DNA from: Burkholderiales bacterium
GTDB lineage: Bacteria; Pseudomonadota; Gammaproteobacteria; Burkholderiales; Usitatibacteraceae
Direction: 5' to 3'
Assembly: GCA_025359985.1 (NCBI GenBank)
Contig: JANYDB010000031.1
Location: 1 to 55,944 of the forward strand
Length of the DNA: 55,944 bases
This document shows, piece after piece, positions 26,084 through 34,822 of the stretch (its first letter is position 1; each line of letters begins with the position of its first letter). Position numbers and translations under genes: made by a program. The notes under the pieces were generated by a model. It made no database searches. It saw nothing but the letters and a program-made list of their open reading frames with translations, and was not told where the DNA came from.

Positions 26084-26257
26084 GGTGGTGGCACTTTCCG
26101 GGTGGTATCAATCCCAAACCAAAAACGCGCCTGGCAATTTATATGGGATGTTTTCAGCGATGATGATTTACGATTTAATGTGGTGGTTGTATACACAACA
26201 AATAAAGGTACACATGATCTGCGTAGGGGCGAATTAGCAATTTTAAAAGGCCCTTAA
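26084..26257 (+). pseudogene. Short protein-like open frame, probable gene relic
   Basis: 57 codons between TAG (26081-26083) and TAA. The translation (FRVVSIPNQKRAWQFIWDVF ... GTHDLRRGELAILKGP) has the composition of a folded protein C-terminus, but there is no ATG and no ribosome-binding site. Not recognised. It could also be chance. Confidence 0.3.
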
Positions 26258-26357
26258 CGCGACCGCGTATAAAGCGGCCTCGTCGCCAAGTTGATTTCAA
26301 ACTTCGGCATAAATATAACCTGATAATTTTGGGGGCCGACGTACCAAATAAAATGTA

Positions 26358-26386
26358 GTTTTTTCAATCTAGACTGTGGGTACTAT
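26358..26386 (+). repeat. Decayed second copy of the tRNA-Thr 3' end
   Basis: This segment matches 25622-25650 at 24 of 29 positions. Four of the five differences are C-to-T relative to the upstream copy. It covers the T-arm and acceptor/CCA end (TTCAATCTAGACTGTGGG) and lies 736 bp downstream in the same orientation. Confidence 0.65.
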
Positions 26387-26579
26387 TCTACTTACGCCAT
26401 ACTCATTCCTCTCACCCGCTGCCACCCATTGATAATGAGCGTGCAGGTTGCATCTTGCTAGCATCTGTACGTCTAGTCTTTTCGTATTTAAAATCGTGCT
26501 AAGTAATCTTTTATTTTTGCCTGAAGCCTCGCCGCGAATGTAATGCGCTGCTTTTTGTTAATTGATGATTGAATGACCC

Positions 26580-28790
26580 ATGTCTAATTTCAGTACGCGT
26601 TTTTTCTCAGGCTTGATTGCCGCGATAGTCATTTTTATTGGCGTAGAGGCTGACGCTACAGCAGCTGCTACGGTAGTTAAAACACCGCATGTTGAAGCCG
26701 AGCTGATTGCGCGCAATACGGCTATTGTTTCAGGCCAGACCCTTGAGGTAGCGTTGCGCTTGAACATCATCGAGCACTGGCATACCTACTGGCGAAACCC
26801 GGGCGATTCCGGCCTGGCGACAAAACTTAAATGGAACTTGCCGAGCGGTTTTACGGCGGGCGCAATCGATTGGCCGCACCCAAAAAAATTACCGCTGGGC
26901 CCATTGATGAATTTCGGCTATGAGGGCGAGGTGCTGCATCTGGTCACGATTCAAGCTCCTAATACATTGAAGGCGGGTGAGAAAATCACCTTAAGCGCGA
27001 AAGCGGATTGGCTGGTGTGTGCAGATGTGTGCATTCCTGAAGAAGGTCAAGTCTCAATCACATTGCCGGTGGTCGCGGCTGGCATGAATAATCTACAGGA
27101 CGCGCGCTGGGCCGGTGCATTTGCCGCCACACATGCCGCGTTGCCGGTCCCATTATCAGGCTGGAATACCCACGCTAAAATCTCCGCAGACGGTTTACAA
27201 ATTGATCTGACACCACCGGCCGGCGAAACGGTAGCCATCACTGACTTGGCGTTTTATCCGATCCGCAATGATGTTATTGCCAATGCCGGCACACAAGTGC
27301 TGGCGCGGCTGGCGGAAGGTGCGGGGGCTGTGGAAAAAGCGGGTTACAGGTTGACAGTGCCACTGGCGGACCCATTGGTGGCCGATCTAAAAATACTCGA
27401 TGGGGTATTAGTGACATCAAACAATTGGGGCAATGCGCATGCAGGCAAAGCCGCGGCGATTGCGGCACCGGTTAGTTATTCTGTAAATTCAAACTCTCGC
27501 ACTGAAGCGGCATACAAGCCAAAAATGGCTCAAGATTCCCTGCCATCCTTGAGTTTGCTTGCGGCTTTAGGTGCGGCGTTGCTGGGTGGCTTGGTGCTGA
27601 ATCTGATGCCCTGCGTGTTCCCGGTCCTCGGTATCAAGGTGATGGGTTTTGTCGAAAATGCACACGGCGATGCGCGCATGCTGCGGCGTCAGGGGCTCGC
27701 TTTTTTTGTGGGCGTCGTGGTGTCGTTTGTGGTGCTGGCAGCATTGATGTTAGCGCTGCGTGCGGCAGGCCAATCAATTGGCTGGGGATTCCAATTGCAG
27801 GAGCCCAGCTTTGTCGTGCTGCTCGCGATCATATTTTTTATCATGGCGTTGAATCTATCAGGGGTGTTTGAAATCGGTACCTCGTTGCAATCAGCGGCTG
27901 GCCAAGCCGAAATGAACGCGCAAAAAAATCCGCTCACCGGCGCGTTTGCATCGGGTGTACTGGCCACGTTGGTAGCCACGCCGTGCATGGCGCCGGGTCT
28001 GGGTGCATCCGTAGGATTTACGCTAAGCCAAAGCGCGCCGATTGCATTGCTGGTGTTTTTAACGATTGCGTTAGGGCTTGCGTTGCCGGTGCTAATGCTT
28101 TCATTCGTGCCTGCATGGTTAAAATTTTTGCCGAGGCCGGGTGCGTGGATGGAGACATTTAAACAATTCATGGCTTTCCCGCTCTATGCCACCGTCGTCT
28201 GGCTGGCATGGGTATTAGGCGCGCAGACGGGCAATGATGGCGTGACGAAATTGCTGGCAGCGCTGATCGCGATTGCGTTTGCGGCATGGGCGTATGGGCG
28301 TTGGCAGGTTACAAAACCGATGCGGGCTATCACGTTGGCTGTGATCGGTTTGGCTGTTGGCATCGCGCTGGCATGGCCCTCAGGGGACACGCAGAATCTA
28401 GCGCAAGCCAAGCTTGAAGACGGCTGGGTATTGTTTTCGCCGGCTAAAATTGCTGAGCTGCGGGCGCAAGGAAAGCCAGTGTTTGTTGATTTCACCGCCA
28501 CTTGGTGTATTACCTGCCAAGTCAATAAACGCGTTGCGCTGAATCAGGCCGAGGTGGTCAAACGCTTTCAGCAATTATCGGTGGTACGGATGAAGGCTGA
28601 TTGGACCGTGAAAGACCCGGTGATCACCGCAGCGCTTGCCGAGTTTGGTCGTAACGGCGTGCCGCTCTATGTGTTTTATCCATCCCGCGGTGAGCCTGTA
28701 ATCTTGCCGGAATTATTAACGCCCGCCATCGTGCTGACGACAATTGAGCCCGCATCAGCCGGTACTATCAGCAAAGCAGTTGCCCACTAA
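26580..28790 (+). CDS. ScsB/DsbD-type thiol:disulfide interchange protein
   Basis: 736 residues. A signal peptide is followed by a periplasmic domain with HWHTYWRNPGDSG and the cysteine pair WLVCADVCIPEEGQ; then about eight membrane segments with the two electron-relay cysteines in NLMPCVFPVLGIKV and ATPCMAPGLGASVG; then a C-terminal thioredoxin domain with active site FTATWCITCQVNK. It moves electrons from cytoplasmic thioredoxin to the periplasm to keep thiols reduced. The VCxxxCIPE pair points to the ScsB-like branch rather than E. coli DsbD, which is shorter (about 565 residues). Its TAA overlaps the convergent gspD TAG by 2 nt. Confidence 0.92.
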   Translation: MSNFSTRFFSGLIAAIVIFIGVEADATAAATVVKTPHVEAELIARNTAIVSGQTLEVALRLNIIEHWHTYWRNPGDSGLATKLKWNLPSGFTAGAIDWPHPKKLPLGPLMNFGYEGEVLHLVTIQAPNTLKAGEKITLSAKADWLVCADVCIPEEGQVSITLPVVAAGMNNLQDARWAGAFAATHAALPVPLSGWNTHAKISADGLQIDLTPPAGETVAITDLAFYPIRNDVIANAGTQVLARLAEGAGAVEKAGYRLTVPLADPLVADLKILDGVLVTSNNWGNAHAGKAAAIAAPVSYSVNSNSRTEAAYKPKMAQDSLPSLSLLAALGAALLGGLVLNLMPCVFPVLGIKVMGFVENAHGDARMLRRQGLAFFVGVVVSFVVLAALMLALRAAGQSIGWGFQLQEPSFVVLLAIIFFIMALNLSGVFEIGTSLQSAAGQAEMNAQKNPLTGAFASGVLATLVATPCMAPGLGASVGFTLSQSAPIALLVFLTIALGLALPVLMLSFVPAWLKFLPRPGAWMETFKQFMAFPLYATVVWLAWVLGAQTGNDGVTKLLAALIAIAFAAWAYGRWQVTKPMRAITLAVIGLAVGIALAWPSGDTQNLAQAKLEDGWVLFSPAKIAELRAQGKPVFVDFTATWCITCQVNKRVALNQAEVVKRFQQLSVVRMKADWTVKDPVITAALAEFGRNGVPLYVFYPSRGEPVILPELLTPAIVLTTIEPASAGTISKAVAH

Positions 28791-31033
28791 TTGGCAGGTA
28801 CGGCTATTGTGTTTTGCTCCGGCGTCAGCTTGGGTTGCACCTGCGCCCAAGGGCCTAGCTGTTTACGAAACGCATCCGTCACTGCGCGTGCTTCGGTTGA
28901 ATCATTGATGATGTAGGGCGTAATCAGCACAATCAATTCAGTTCGAGTGAGCGTGGTCGAGTTCTTTTTGAACGCATAACCCAAAATCGGAATGTCTTTT
29001 AAGAACGGCACGCCACTATCAGTGTTTGAGGTGTTGTTGGAAATTAACCCCCCCATGACATAAGTCTCGCCGTGGCGCAGCGTCAGTTTCGTATCTAAGG
29101 CGCGGGTGCTAATAGTGGGCGTGGTCGTGCTTGCGCTGGCATTATTCTTGACGATGCTGTTTTCCTGGGTGATATCAATATCAACCTGATCGGACGAATG
29201 CACCACGGGCTTGATGCGCAGGATCGTGCCGGTGCTGCGATATTGCGTCGTGGTGATTACGCCCGAAGTGGTACTTTGCTGACCGGTATTAATCGGCACT
29301 TCGTCACCCACGCGAATGGTCGCGGTTTCACCATTACGCGCCTGAATACGAGGGGTCGATAAAACATTGGTTTTGGTCAATTGGGAGAGTGCTGAAAGTA
29401 CCACGCGCGGGCTGCCGCTGCCATCAAGCTGTCCCACCACAAAGCCGGCAATTTGTCCTAATACGGTATTGCTACCGATGCCGCTGGGTTGGGGGGAGGG
29501 CGGGGTAGTTGCGGCAGTTCCTCCGCTACCCACTGCGGGTGTGGTGCTGGTTGTATTGCCCGTCAGTCCGGTATTGCCGCCGAGCGAAGCCACATTGAGC
29601 CCAGTTCGGTTGAGAGCTTTGAATATCCAGTCAACGCCCACCTGAGTCTGATCATCTAATGATACCTCGGCGACGGTGACTTCAATCAATACCTGACGGG
29701 TGGGGCGATCCAGCTCGCGCAGCAGGCGAATCATGTCGGTGTAATCTTCGCCGTTGGCGCGGAACAAGATGGTGTTGGTGCCAGCATCAACCACCACATT
29801 GCCGGTAGCACGTACCGCGGGTGCGCCGGTGGCGGAAGGCGTGTTGATAGGGCTCGATGGATTCGTGGCGGTCGAACTCTTGCTGCTGCCGCTTAGTAGT
29901 TGTTGCAGGGTATCGGCTAATCGCGAGGCATCGGTATTTTGAACCTGGTAGCTAAAAAAACTTCTCCCTACACTTTTTTCAGCCGGCTTATCTAGTGTTT
30001 GCGCCCATTCGGCAATATGGTTGATGATCTCTTTGGATTGCGCGAACACAATTACACTATTGATACCGGCAACCGGCAATAGCGTGATCGGGTATTGAAC
30101 CGAGCCTGGGGTTGTTGTACCGACCGCATAACCTTCTTGCGTCAAAATCTCGGACAGGCGCTTGACTAATTCCTCGGCTGACCAAATCAGCGGCGTGATG
30201 CGTATAGAGTTGCGGCCTTTGAATAGCGGCTGGTCGAGCATTTGAATCGCTTCCAACGCGGCTTGCACATCATCGCCGTTGCCGGCCAGCAACAATGAAT
30301 TACGAATCGGATCTTCCGTGACGCGAATTTTTTCACCAAATAAAGTTTTGATGTAGCTAACGATTTCGGTATTGCGAACGGCTTGCAGTTCTACCAACTG
30401 GAACACGGGGCGCAACGGCAGCGGCGTATCCGGCAGCGCACGGCCACGGCGAATTTCGGGCAAATAGCCGGTGTTGATACTGTCCGGCACGATGCGAATC
30501 AAGCCACCAATATCCTGCACTGCAATGCCAAAGCTTTTGAGCAGCAGGCGTGCGCTATTTTCAGCCTCACCCGCCGTCAAGGCTTTACCGCTACGCAGCG
30601 TGACCAAATCCTTGCGGGCCATCACCGCAGGGTCGATACTGATATTGCGTTTAAGCACAGTGGCATAGACTGTCTGAATAAAGGCAGGTAGCGGCAGCGA
30701 ATCAAAATTAAGCGTGACATTGGCGGATTGGCCGGTCGTGACTACAGTTGCGGCAGGCGTCGGTTTGTTGGGCACCAACGGTGGTTTGGGGTTGTCTGAA
30801 ACGACAGCAGTACCGCCGATCTTTTGGCTAACGTCGGGATTTGCAACACCCGCTTTGCCTAGAGCGCTATCTAATTGAGAAGGCATGCGCGGGGGCAGGT
30901 CCAGTTTGGCGGGAATCATCGGCTCGGTTGTGCAGCCGCCTAAGCTCAGCGCCAAGCCGCATGCCAAGCTTACGCCCAGGGCCAGCTCGACTGAATGAGC
31001 CAACACGGTTCTCTTTGATTTTGTTTTCATCAT
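28787..31033 (-). CDS. gspD: Type II secretion system secretin GspD
   Basis: 748 residues. A lipoprotein signal ending LSLGGC is followed by a Pro-rich linker, an N0 domain (NVTLNFDSLPLPAFIQTVYA), N1-N3 repeats with TEDPIRNSLLLAGNGDDV and VVDAGTNTILFRANGEDY, a Gly/Thr-rich insert, and the secretin core GETATIRVGDEVPINTGQ to GVPFLKDIPILGYAFKK and ELIVLITPYII. It forms the outer-membrane channel of the T2SS. The lipoprotein signal implies it can target itself without a separate pilotin. ATG 31033 overlaps the upstream TGA (TGATG); ATG 31039 is an alternative. The gspK-L-M-C-D order is one minus-strand operon. Confidence 0.94.
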   Translation of the reverse strand: MMKTKSKRTVLAHSVELALGVSLACGLALSLGGCTTEPMIPAKLDLPPRMPSQLDSALGKAGVANPDVSQKIGGTAVVSDNPKPPLVPNKPTPAATVVTTGQSANVTLNFDSLPLPAFIQTVYATVLKRNISIDPAVMARKDLVTLRSGKALTAGEAENSARLLLKSFGIAVQDIGGLIRIVPDSINTGYLPEIRRGRALPDTPLPLRPVFQLVELQAVRNTEIVSYIKTLFGEKIRVTEDPIRNSLLLAGNGDDVQAALEAIQMLDQPLFKGRNSIRITPLIWSAEELVKRLSEILTQEGYAVGTTTPGSVQYPITLLPVAGINSVIVFAQSKEIINHIAEWAQTLDKPAEKSVGRSFFSYQVQNTDASRLADTLQQLLSGSSKSSTATNPSSPINTPSATGAPAVRATGNVVVDAGTNTILFRANGEDYTDMIRLLRELDRPTRQVLIEVTVAEVSLDDQTQVGVDWIFKALNRTGLNVASLGGNTGLTGNTTSTTPAVGSGGTAATTPPSPQPSGIGSNTVLGQIAGFVVGQLDGSGSPRVVLSALSQLTKTNVLSTPRIQARNGETATIRVGDEVPINTGQQSTTSGVITTTQYRSTGTILRIKPVVHSSDQVDIDITQENSIVKNNASASTTTPTISTRALDTKLTLRHGETYVMGGLISNNTSNTDSGVPFLKDIPILGYAFKKNSTTLTRTELIVLITPYIINDSTEARAVTDAFRKQLGPWAQVQPKLTPEQNTIAVPAN

Positions 31034-31494
31034 CACCATACAATCGGAATTGTTTGTTCGGCCAGCGGTAGCAAACGTTTCTTGCCTTCAATATTGACGC
31101 ACACGCCATTGTCCTTGATATCCACAATCGGTGTGCCATCCGGAAATTTTTCACCTGCTTTCAGCGGCAAAATTCGGTCATCGCCGAACTGTACCAGCAC
31201 CACCCGGTCGCGAGCTTGACCGGCCACGCCTGCCAAACGCCAGCGTTTGGCACGTTCATCAACCTCAACGTCGGCCTGAAATTGACCGCCCCATAAATTA
31301 CTGCGGGTAAGTTCAGCCAGATTATCCGGGGCGCGGTTGACGATATTTAAACGCGTCACGCGCCAACCTTCATCGGCACGCACCACTTTTAGACTGGCCG
31401 GGTCAATTTCAGGCGCCGGCACTGACCATACAATCGCACCGGCCAATATGGCAGCAGTCCACAGCCAGTAAATAAAAATTTGGCGCGGAGTCAT
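31033..31494 (-). CDS. GspC-like (HR-domain) type II secretion protein
   Basis: 153 residues. One N-terminal membrane helix (IFIYWLWTAAILAGAIVW) is followed by a periplasmic domain with RLAGVAGQARDRVVLVQFGDDRILPLKAGEKFPDGTPIVDI and NIEGKKRLLPL. This follows the homology-region pattern of GspC, which links the inner-membrane platform to GspD N0, but there is no PDZ or coiled-coil part, so it is shorter than classical GspC (about 270 residues). A PilP-like relative is the alternative. It sits between gspM and gspD with overlaps at both ends (4 nt and 1 nt), as expected for the connector protein. Confidence 0.65.
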   Translation of the reverse strand: MTPRQIFIYWLWTAAILAGAIVWSVPAPEIDPASLKVVRADEGWRVTRLNIVNRAPDNLAELTRSNLWGGQFQADVEVDERAKRWRLAGVAGQARDRVVLVQFGDDRILPLKAGEKFPDGTPIVDIKDNGVCVNIEGKKRLLPLAEQTIPIVW

Positions 31495-32192
31495 TTTGAG
31501 CCTCCGTTGGCTTTGTTTGCGGTGTTGCTTGGGGTGTTACTTCCCCCAATGATCCCAACTACACCCACTGCCTCAGGTCGCAACGCATACGCCACCAATT
31601 CAATATCCGCAACCGGTGCGGGTGCTCCGCGTATAGACAAACTTTCAATCACGATCGCCGGTTTTTTTTCACTTACATCACGTGCCAATGCGGCTAGCCA
31701 GGCATTAACCAACAACGGTCGAAAGTCGACCAGCACGCGGGCCCGAATGGGGACGATTTCGTTCATCTCGGCGGCCAGTGGGGCATCGCTTACGGTTACT
31801 TTAATTTGTCGCGCCGTCAGTCCGGCGCTGGTCAAGGTGCGGCTAACGGATTCTTGAACAGCCGCTTGTGCCAACCCCAAACTGCCTTCCTTCCAGAGCA
31901 GGCTTTCAAAATCGCCCATCGCGGCTTTCACTTCACTCGCACGATTTACCCAGTCTCCCGAGTTGGCCAGCGAGCGGGCGCGGGCAATGCGGGCTTCTGC
32001 TGCAATCCACGCCTCACGCTTGGCCGTCACGGTATCGCGCAACACTAAAATACCGTAGCCCCACATAATCGCAATGATCATATACACACCATAGCGCAGG
32101 CGCGGGTTACTGCCCCATTGCTCGCGAGCGTCGTTTAAAGCGGCGTTCAGGGCAGTATTTAAGGCTGCGGTGGATTGATGTTGGGCGCTCAT
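31491..32192 (-). CDS. gspM: Type II secretion system protein GspM
   Basis: 233 residues. A short cytoplasmic N-terminus precedes one membrane helix (YGVYMIIAIMWGYGILVL), a helical region (about residues 60-110) and a ferredoxin-like periplasmic domain (LTARQIKVTVSDAP, RARVLVDFRPLLVNAWLAAL). Topology, size and location after gspL match GspM, which pairs with GspL in the inner-membrane platform. Sequence conservation in this family is low, so the call rests partly on context. Coupled to gspL by a 4-nt overlap. Confidence 0.78.
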   Translation of the reverse strand: MSAQHQSTAALNTALNAALNDAREQWGSNPRLRYGVYMIIAIMWGYGILVLRDTVTAKREAWIAAEARIARARSLANSGDWVNRASEVKAAMGDFESLLWKEGSLGLAQAAVQESVSRTLTSAGLTARQIKVTVSDAPLAAEMNEIVPIRARVLVDFRPLLVNAWLAALARDVSEKKPAIVIESLSIRGAPAPVADIELVAYALRPEAVGVVGIIGGSNTPSNTANKANGGSK

Positions 32193-33523
32193 CGTTTATA
32201 CGCCGCGGGCACGGCAGACGTAACGCCTGGAACCGTCGTTAGTGGCGATGTTGGGGTCGTAACGGGTGCGATGACTTTAACTTTATCCTGAGTTGCGTCA
32301 GTACGTAGCTGCTCAACACGAAGCTCCACGCTAAGACGCAAACCTTCACCATTGACTTGAACATCCCGAAACGCTGGGTTGGCTTCGAAGGCTTTGACCA
32401 GTGCAGTCGCGGCCGGTGTGGAGCCGGTTGTGGTGAATATCATTTTGAGGCGTTTGCTGCGAAGATCGCTGCCATCGGGTCGCCAATCCCATTCCGTGAG
32501 CACCAGCGCGCCCGGCTTGCTGATCGCACCAAGAGTGCGACTGACCTCAGCAAACACCGAGAGTGCATCAATTTGATTGAACGCCACATCAAACCGCGCC
32601 GCGCGTGCCAAACTGCCCACGGCATTGCCGCGCGCGCTGAGCAAGCCGTCCAGCTCTTGTTCGGTGCTTGCGAGTCGCTTTTCGGCTGTCGTTAGAGCCT
32701 GCGCATGGCGGCGAAAGTCGTTGGCAAACCAAACGCTCGGAATAACCAATAGCAATGCCGCCGTAGCCACTATCCAGGTTTCGCGCTGCGCGTCCGGGGC
32801 ATAAGATTGGCCGCGCGCATAACCAGCCGGTCTCGCCAACCAGCGGGCTTCCAGCGGGCTTGGAAACATCTCACCTCGCGAGGCTGCGTCTAGCCCAGTC
32901 GCCGCTGCACCCTGAATACGCTGAAAATTAGTCCATACAATCTGATTGGGTGCAGCATGCCACCACTGGCTCGCCGCGACGACTCCGCGGCGCATGACGA
33001 TGGCTTCAACACCATCAAGGCAGCTATACACACTAATTCCGTCACCGTTACTACTCATGGCGGTGAATGACTTGAATGCGTCTTCTGGAATCACCGGTAA
33101 ATCCCGTTCAGCCACGCCAGCCTCTGCCTGGGCACCTTCAACGGCATCTTTGTCCCAAGCCATCAGCACGGCATGTGTGTCGCCTGAGCCCTGTGGAATA
33201 ACATAGTGTGCAGTTTGTCGAAATGGTGTCCAAGCGGTGAGTTCAAGCTGAATCGCGGCGGCGCGCCGGTTGGCGGCTACGTTTGATAAGGCGATAGTTT
33301 TGACGCGATAAAGTGAGCGCGACAATATCCAATAAGTGCGACGGCTGCTCTGCTCAGGCGAGGCGACAGCATCGCTGGTTTGCCGATAATGTTCATCAAG
33401 CGTCAGGCCGCTATGGGCGCGGCGTGGCGATCTGAGCAGGCGCAGCAGGGTCGACAGAAAGCCCAGCTTTGAGTATGAGCCAGGGGAGCGAGCGGCTATC
33501 GGCGGTAGGTTGGCTAACTTCAC
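32189..33523 (-). CDS. gspL: Type II secretion system protein GspL
   Basis: About 444 residues from GTG 33523. The N-terminal part resembles the GspL/PilM-like cytoplasmic domain with many Arg (RRTYWILSRSLYRVKTIAL, LTAWTPFRQTAHYVIPQ), followed by a membrane helix (IVATAALLLVIPSVWFA), a coiled coil and a ferredoxin-like periplasmic domain (LRLSVELRVEQL). GspL anchors the GspE ATPase at the inner membrane. The frame stays open to 33751, overlapping gspK by up to 341 nt; GTG 33523 was chosen because family-like sequence begins about there, still leaving 113 nt of overlap. The start is uncertain, with no clear ribosome-binding site. Confidence 0.72.
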   Translation of the reverse strand: MKLANLPPIAARSPGSYSKLGFLSTLLRLLRSPRRAHSGLTLDEHYRQTSDAVASPEQSSRRTYWILSRSLYRVKTIALSNVAANRRAAAIQLELTAWTPFRQTAHYVIPQGSGDTHAVLMAWDKDAVEGAQAEAGVAERDLPVIPEDAFKSFTAMSSNGDGISVYSCLDGVEAIVMRRGVVAASQWWHAAPNQIVWTNFQRIQGAAATGLDAASRGEMFPSPLEARWLARPAGYARGQSYAPDAQRETWIVATAALLLVIPSVWFANDFRRHAQALTTAEKRLASTEQELDGLLSARGNAVGSLARAARFDVAFNQIDALSVFAEVSRTLGAISKPGALVLTEWDWRPDGSDLRSKRLKMIFTTTGSTPAATALVKAFEANPAFRDVQVNGEGLRLSVELRVEQLRTDATQDKVKVIAPVTTPTSPLTTVPGVTSAVPAAYKR

Positions 33524-34697
33524 GGTTTGGAAATGAGAAAGGGGAAGAAATTGACTTGGCGTTAGATTGAAAATCGGCGGGCGAATTTTTATTCGCGCGT
33601 CCGGGCCCGGTGCTGGAAACAGGAGTTGATAATGAAAAACGGGTACTAAACGGGGTACTAAAAACGCGCGCAAAGTCTTCAACATCATCATCTGTCGGGA
33701 TGCTATTTCGCGGACGATGACGGCACTCATTAACCTGCGCCGCCTTGTCACTGGCAGCCGGCGTGATAACCAACCTGCATTCTATCAGGAACGCCAGATC
33801 GTCCCGCTGATAGGTAAGCCGCCAGGTGCTAGCGCCCACTAGCTGAATCGTGTCGAGATCAATTGCCCCATTCGTGAATGTGCCCAATTCTGCCACGGTT
33901 TGAAATGGCGCAAGCCGACGTTGATCTAGCAGCGCAGTAATTCGCGCCTGATCAATGCCGACCAGAGATTGCACGATCAGGCGCGGTGCGGTATTCAAAT
34001 TGATCGCTGACACACGATGCGCACTAAAGTAGCCTAAAAACCGTTCGGCCGCACCGGGTTTACCGCGAGCGTCCAACTCAGCGAGCAATTCACGCCAGCC
34101 AGGAATACGCCGCAACTCATCGCGTGAGGTAAAGAAATCGTTTGCGGGCGGTGGTAATTTGGCTTCAATGTAATCGCGCCGCTCAGCGCCGTTTAAGCGC
34201 TTAAAATCGTCCACATCGACATAGTCACGTAGCGTGTCAAGTAGACGATCATGCCGTTCAACCGGCAGCCCCGCCGCACTGAAAAAGCGCCGCAGCTGAA
34301 GATCATCGTTGATGTTGAGGCTCATGAGTCCGCGCTCGTCTTGTATTGCAATTTGAGTTTTATCACCCATTCGATAAAAGCGCCCATCCAGCAACAGTGG
34401 CTCATTGGGCGCGTCTTTGATGACCAAGCCACGCTCAGTAATGGGGTTAAGCAGCACCGCCTGAATCAGCGCTTGGCCGATCGACATCGCTTCGCGTTCA
34501 GCTTCGGTGACGGATTGTTGCTGAAACGCAGCCGTTTGCAGGCCCTCTACCCGGGACGCAAAATAAGTCGCGCCAATGGCAATCACCGCGATCGCGAATA
34601 ATGTGGCAACCAGAATGAAGCCCGCGGCGCGTGGGTCGTGACGTTTGGGAAGATCGTCGCACTTGAGGGCGCGATGATGAATAGAAACAATGGACAT
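33411..34697 (-). CDS. gspK: Type II secretion minor pseudopilin GspK
   Basis: 428 residues from ATG 34697 (the frame is open to 34769). A type IV prepilin-like leader ends PRAAG|FILVATLFAIAVIAIGA, with Phe after the cleavage Gly but without the usual Glu5, as is typical of GspK. The globular part contains SLNINDDLQLRRFF, RLLDTLRDYVDVDD, TSRDELRRIPGW and SAINLNTAPRLIVQSL, all GspK features. GspK caps the pseudopilus tip. About 100 residues of Ser/Pro/Thr-rich tail extend past the family's usual end and overlap gspL in another frame, so the true end of the functional protein is unclear. Confidence 0.85.
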   Translation of the reverse strand: MSIVSIHHRALKCDDLPKRHDPRAAGFILVATLFAIAVIAIGATYFASRVEGLQTAAFQQQSVTEAEREAMSIGQALIQAVLLNPITERGLVIKDAPNEPLLLDGRFYRMGDKTQIAIQDERGLMSLNINDDLQLRRFFSAAGLPVERHDRLLDTLRDYVDVDDFKRLNGAERRDYIEAKLPPPANDFFTSRDELRRIPGWRELLAELDARGKPGAAERFLGYFSAHRVSAINLNTAPRLIVQSLVGIDQARITALLDQRRLAPFQTVAELGTFTNGAIDLDTIQLVGASTWRLTYQRDDLAFLIECRLVITPAASDKAAQVNECRHRPRNSIPTDDDVEDFARVFSTPFSTRFSLSTPVSSTGPGRANKNSPADFQSNAKSISSPFSFPNREVSQPTADSRSLPWLILKAGLSVDPAAPAQIATPRP

Positions 34698-34822
34698 ATC
34701 GCAGTATAAATCACGAAAATGGAGGTTTGCACTGGTAAAAACACAGTTGGCACGAAATTTGTACGGCATCTAATGACGGGTTATCATGGAAGCCCGTATG
34801 GAAATATAGAAACTTCCCTATT

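Larger units (their letters stand above)
24768..26579. other. 1.8-kb eroded region with gene and tRNA relics
   Basis: No intact gene is supported in this stretch. It contains three copies of a 12-bp unit (25069-25104), an aroD 5' relic, two copies of a 14-bp direct repeat, a tRNA-Thr 3' half, a short protein-like open frame (26084-26257) and a decayed second copy of the tRNA end. The other open frames of 60-100 codons overlap each other on both strands and have no recognisable motifs. Confidence 0.7.
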
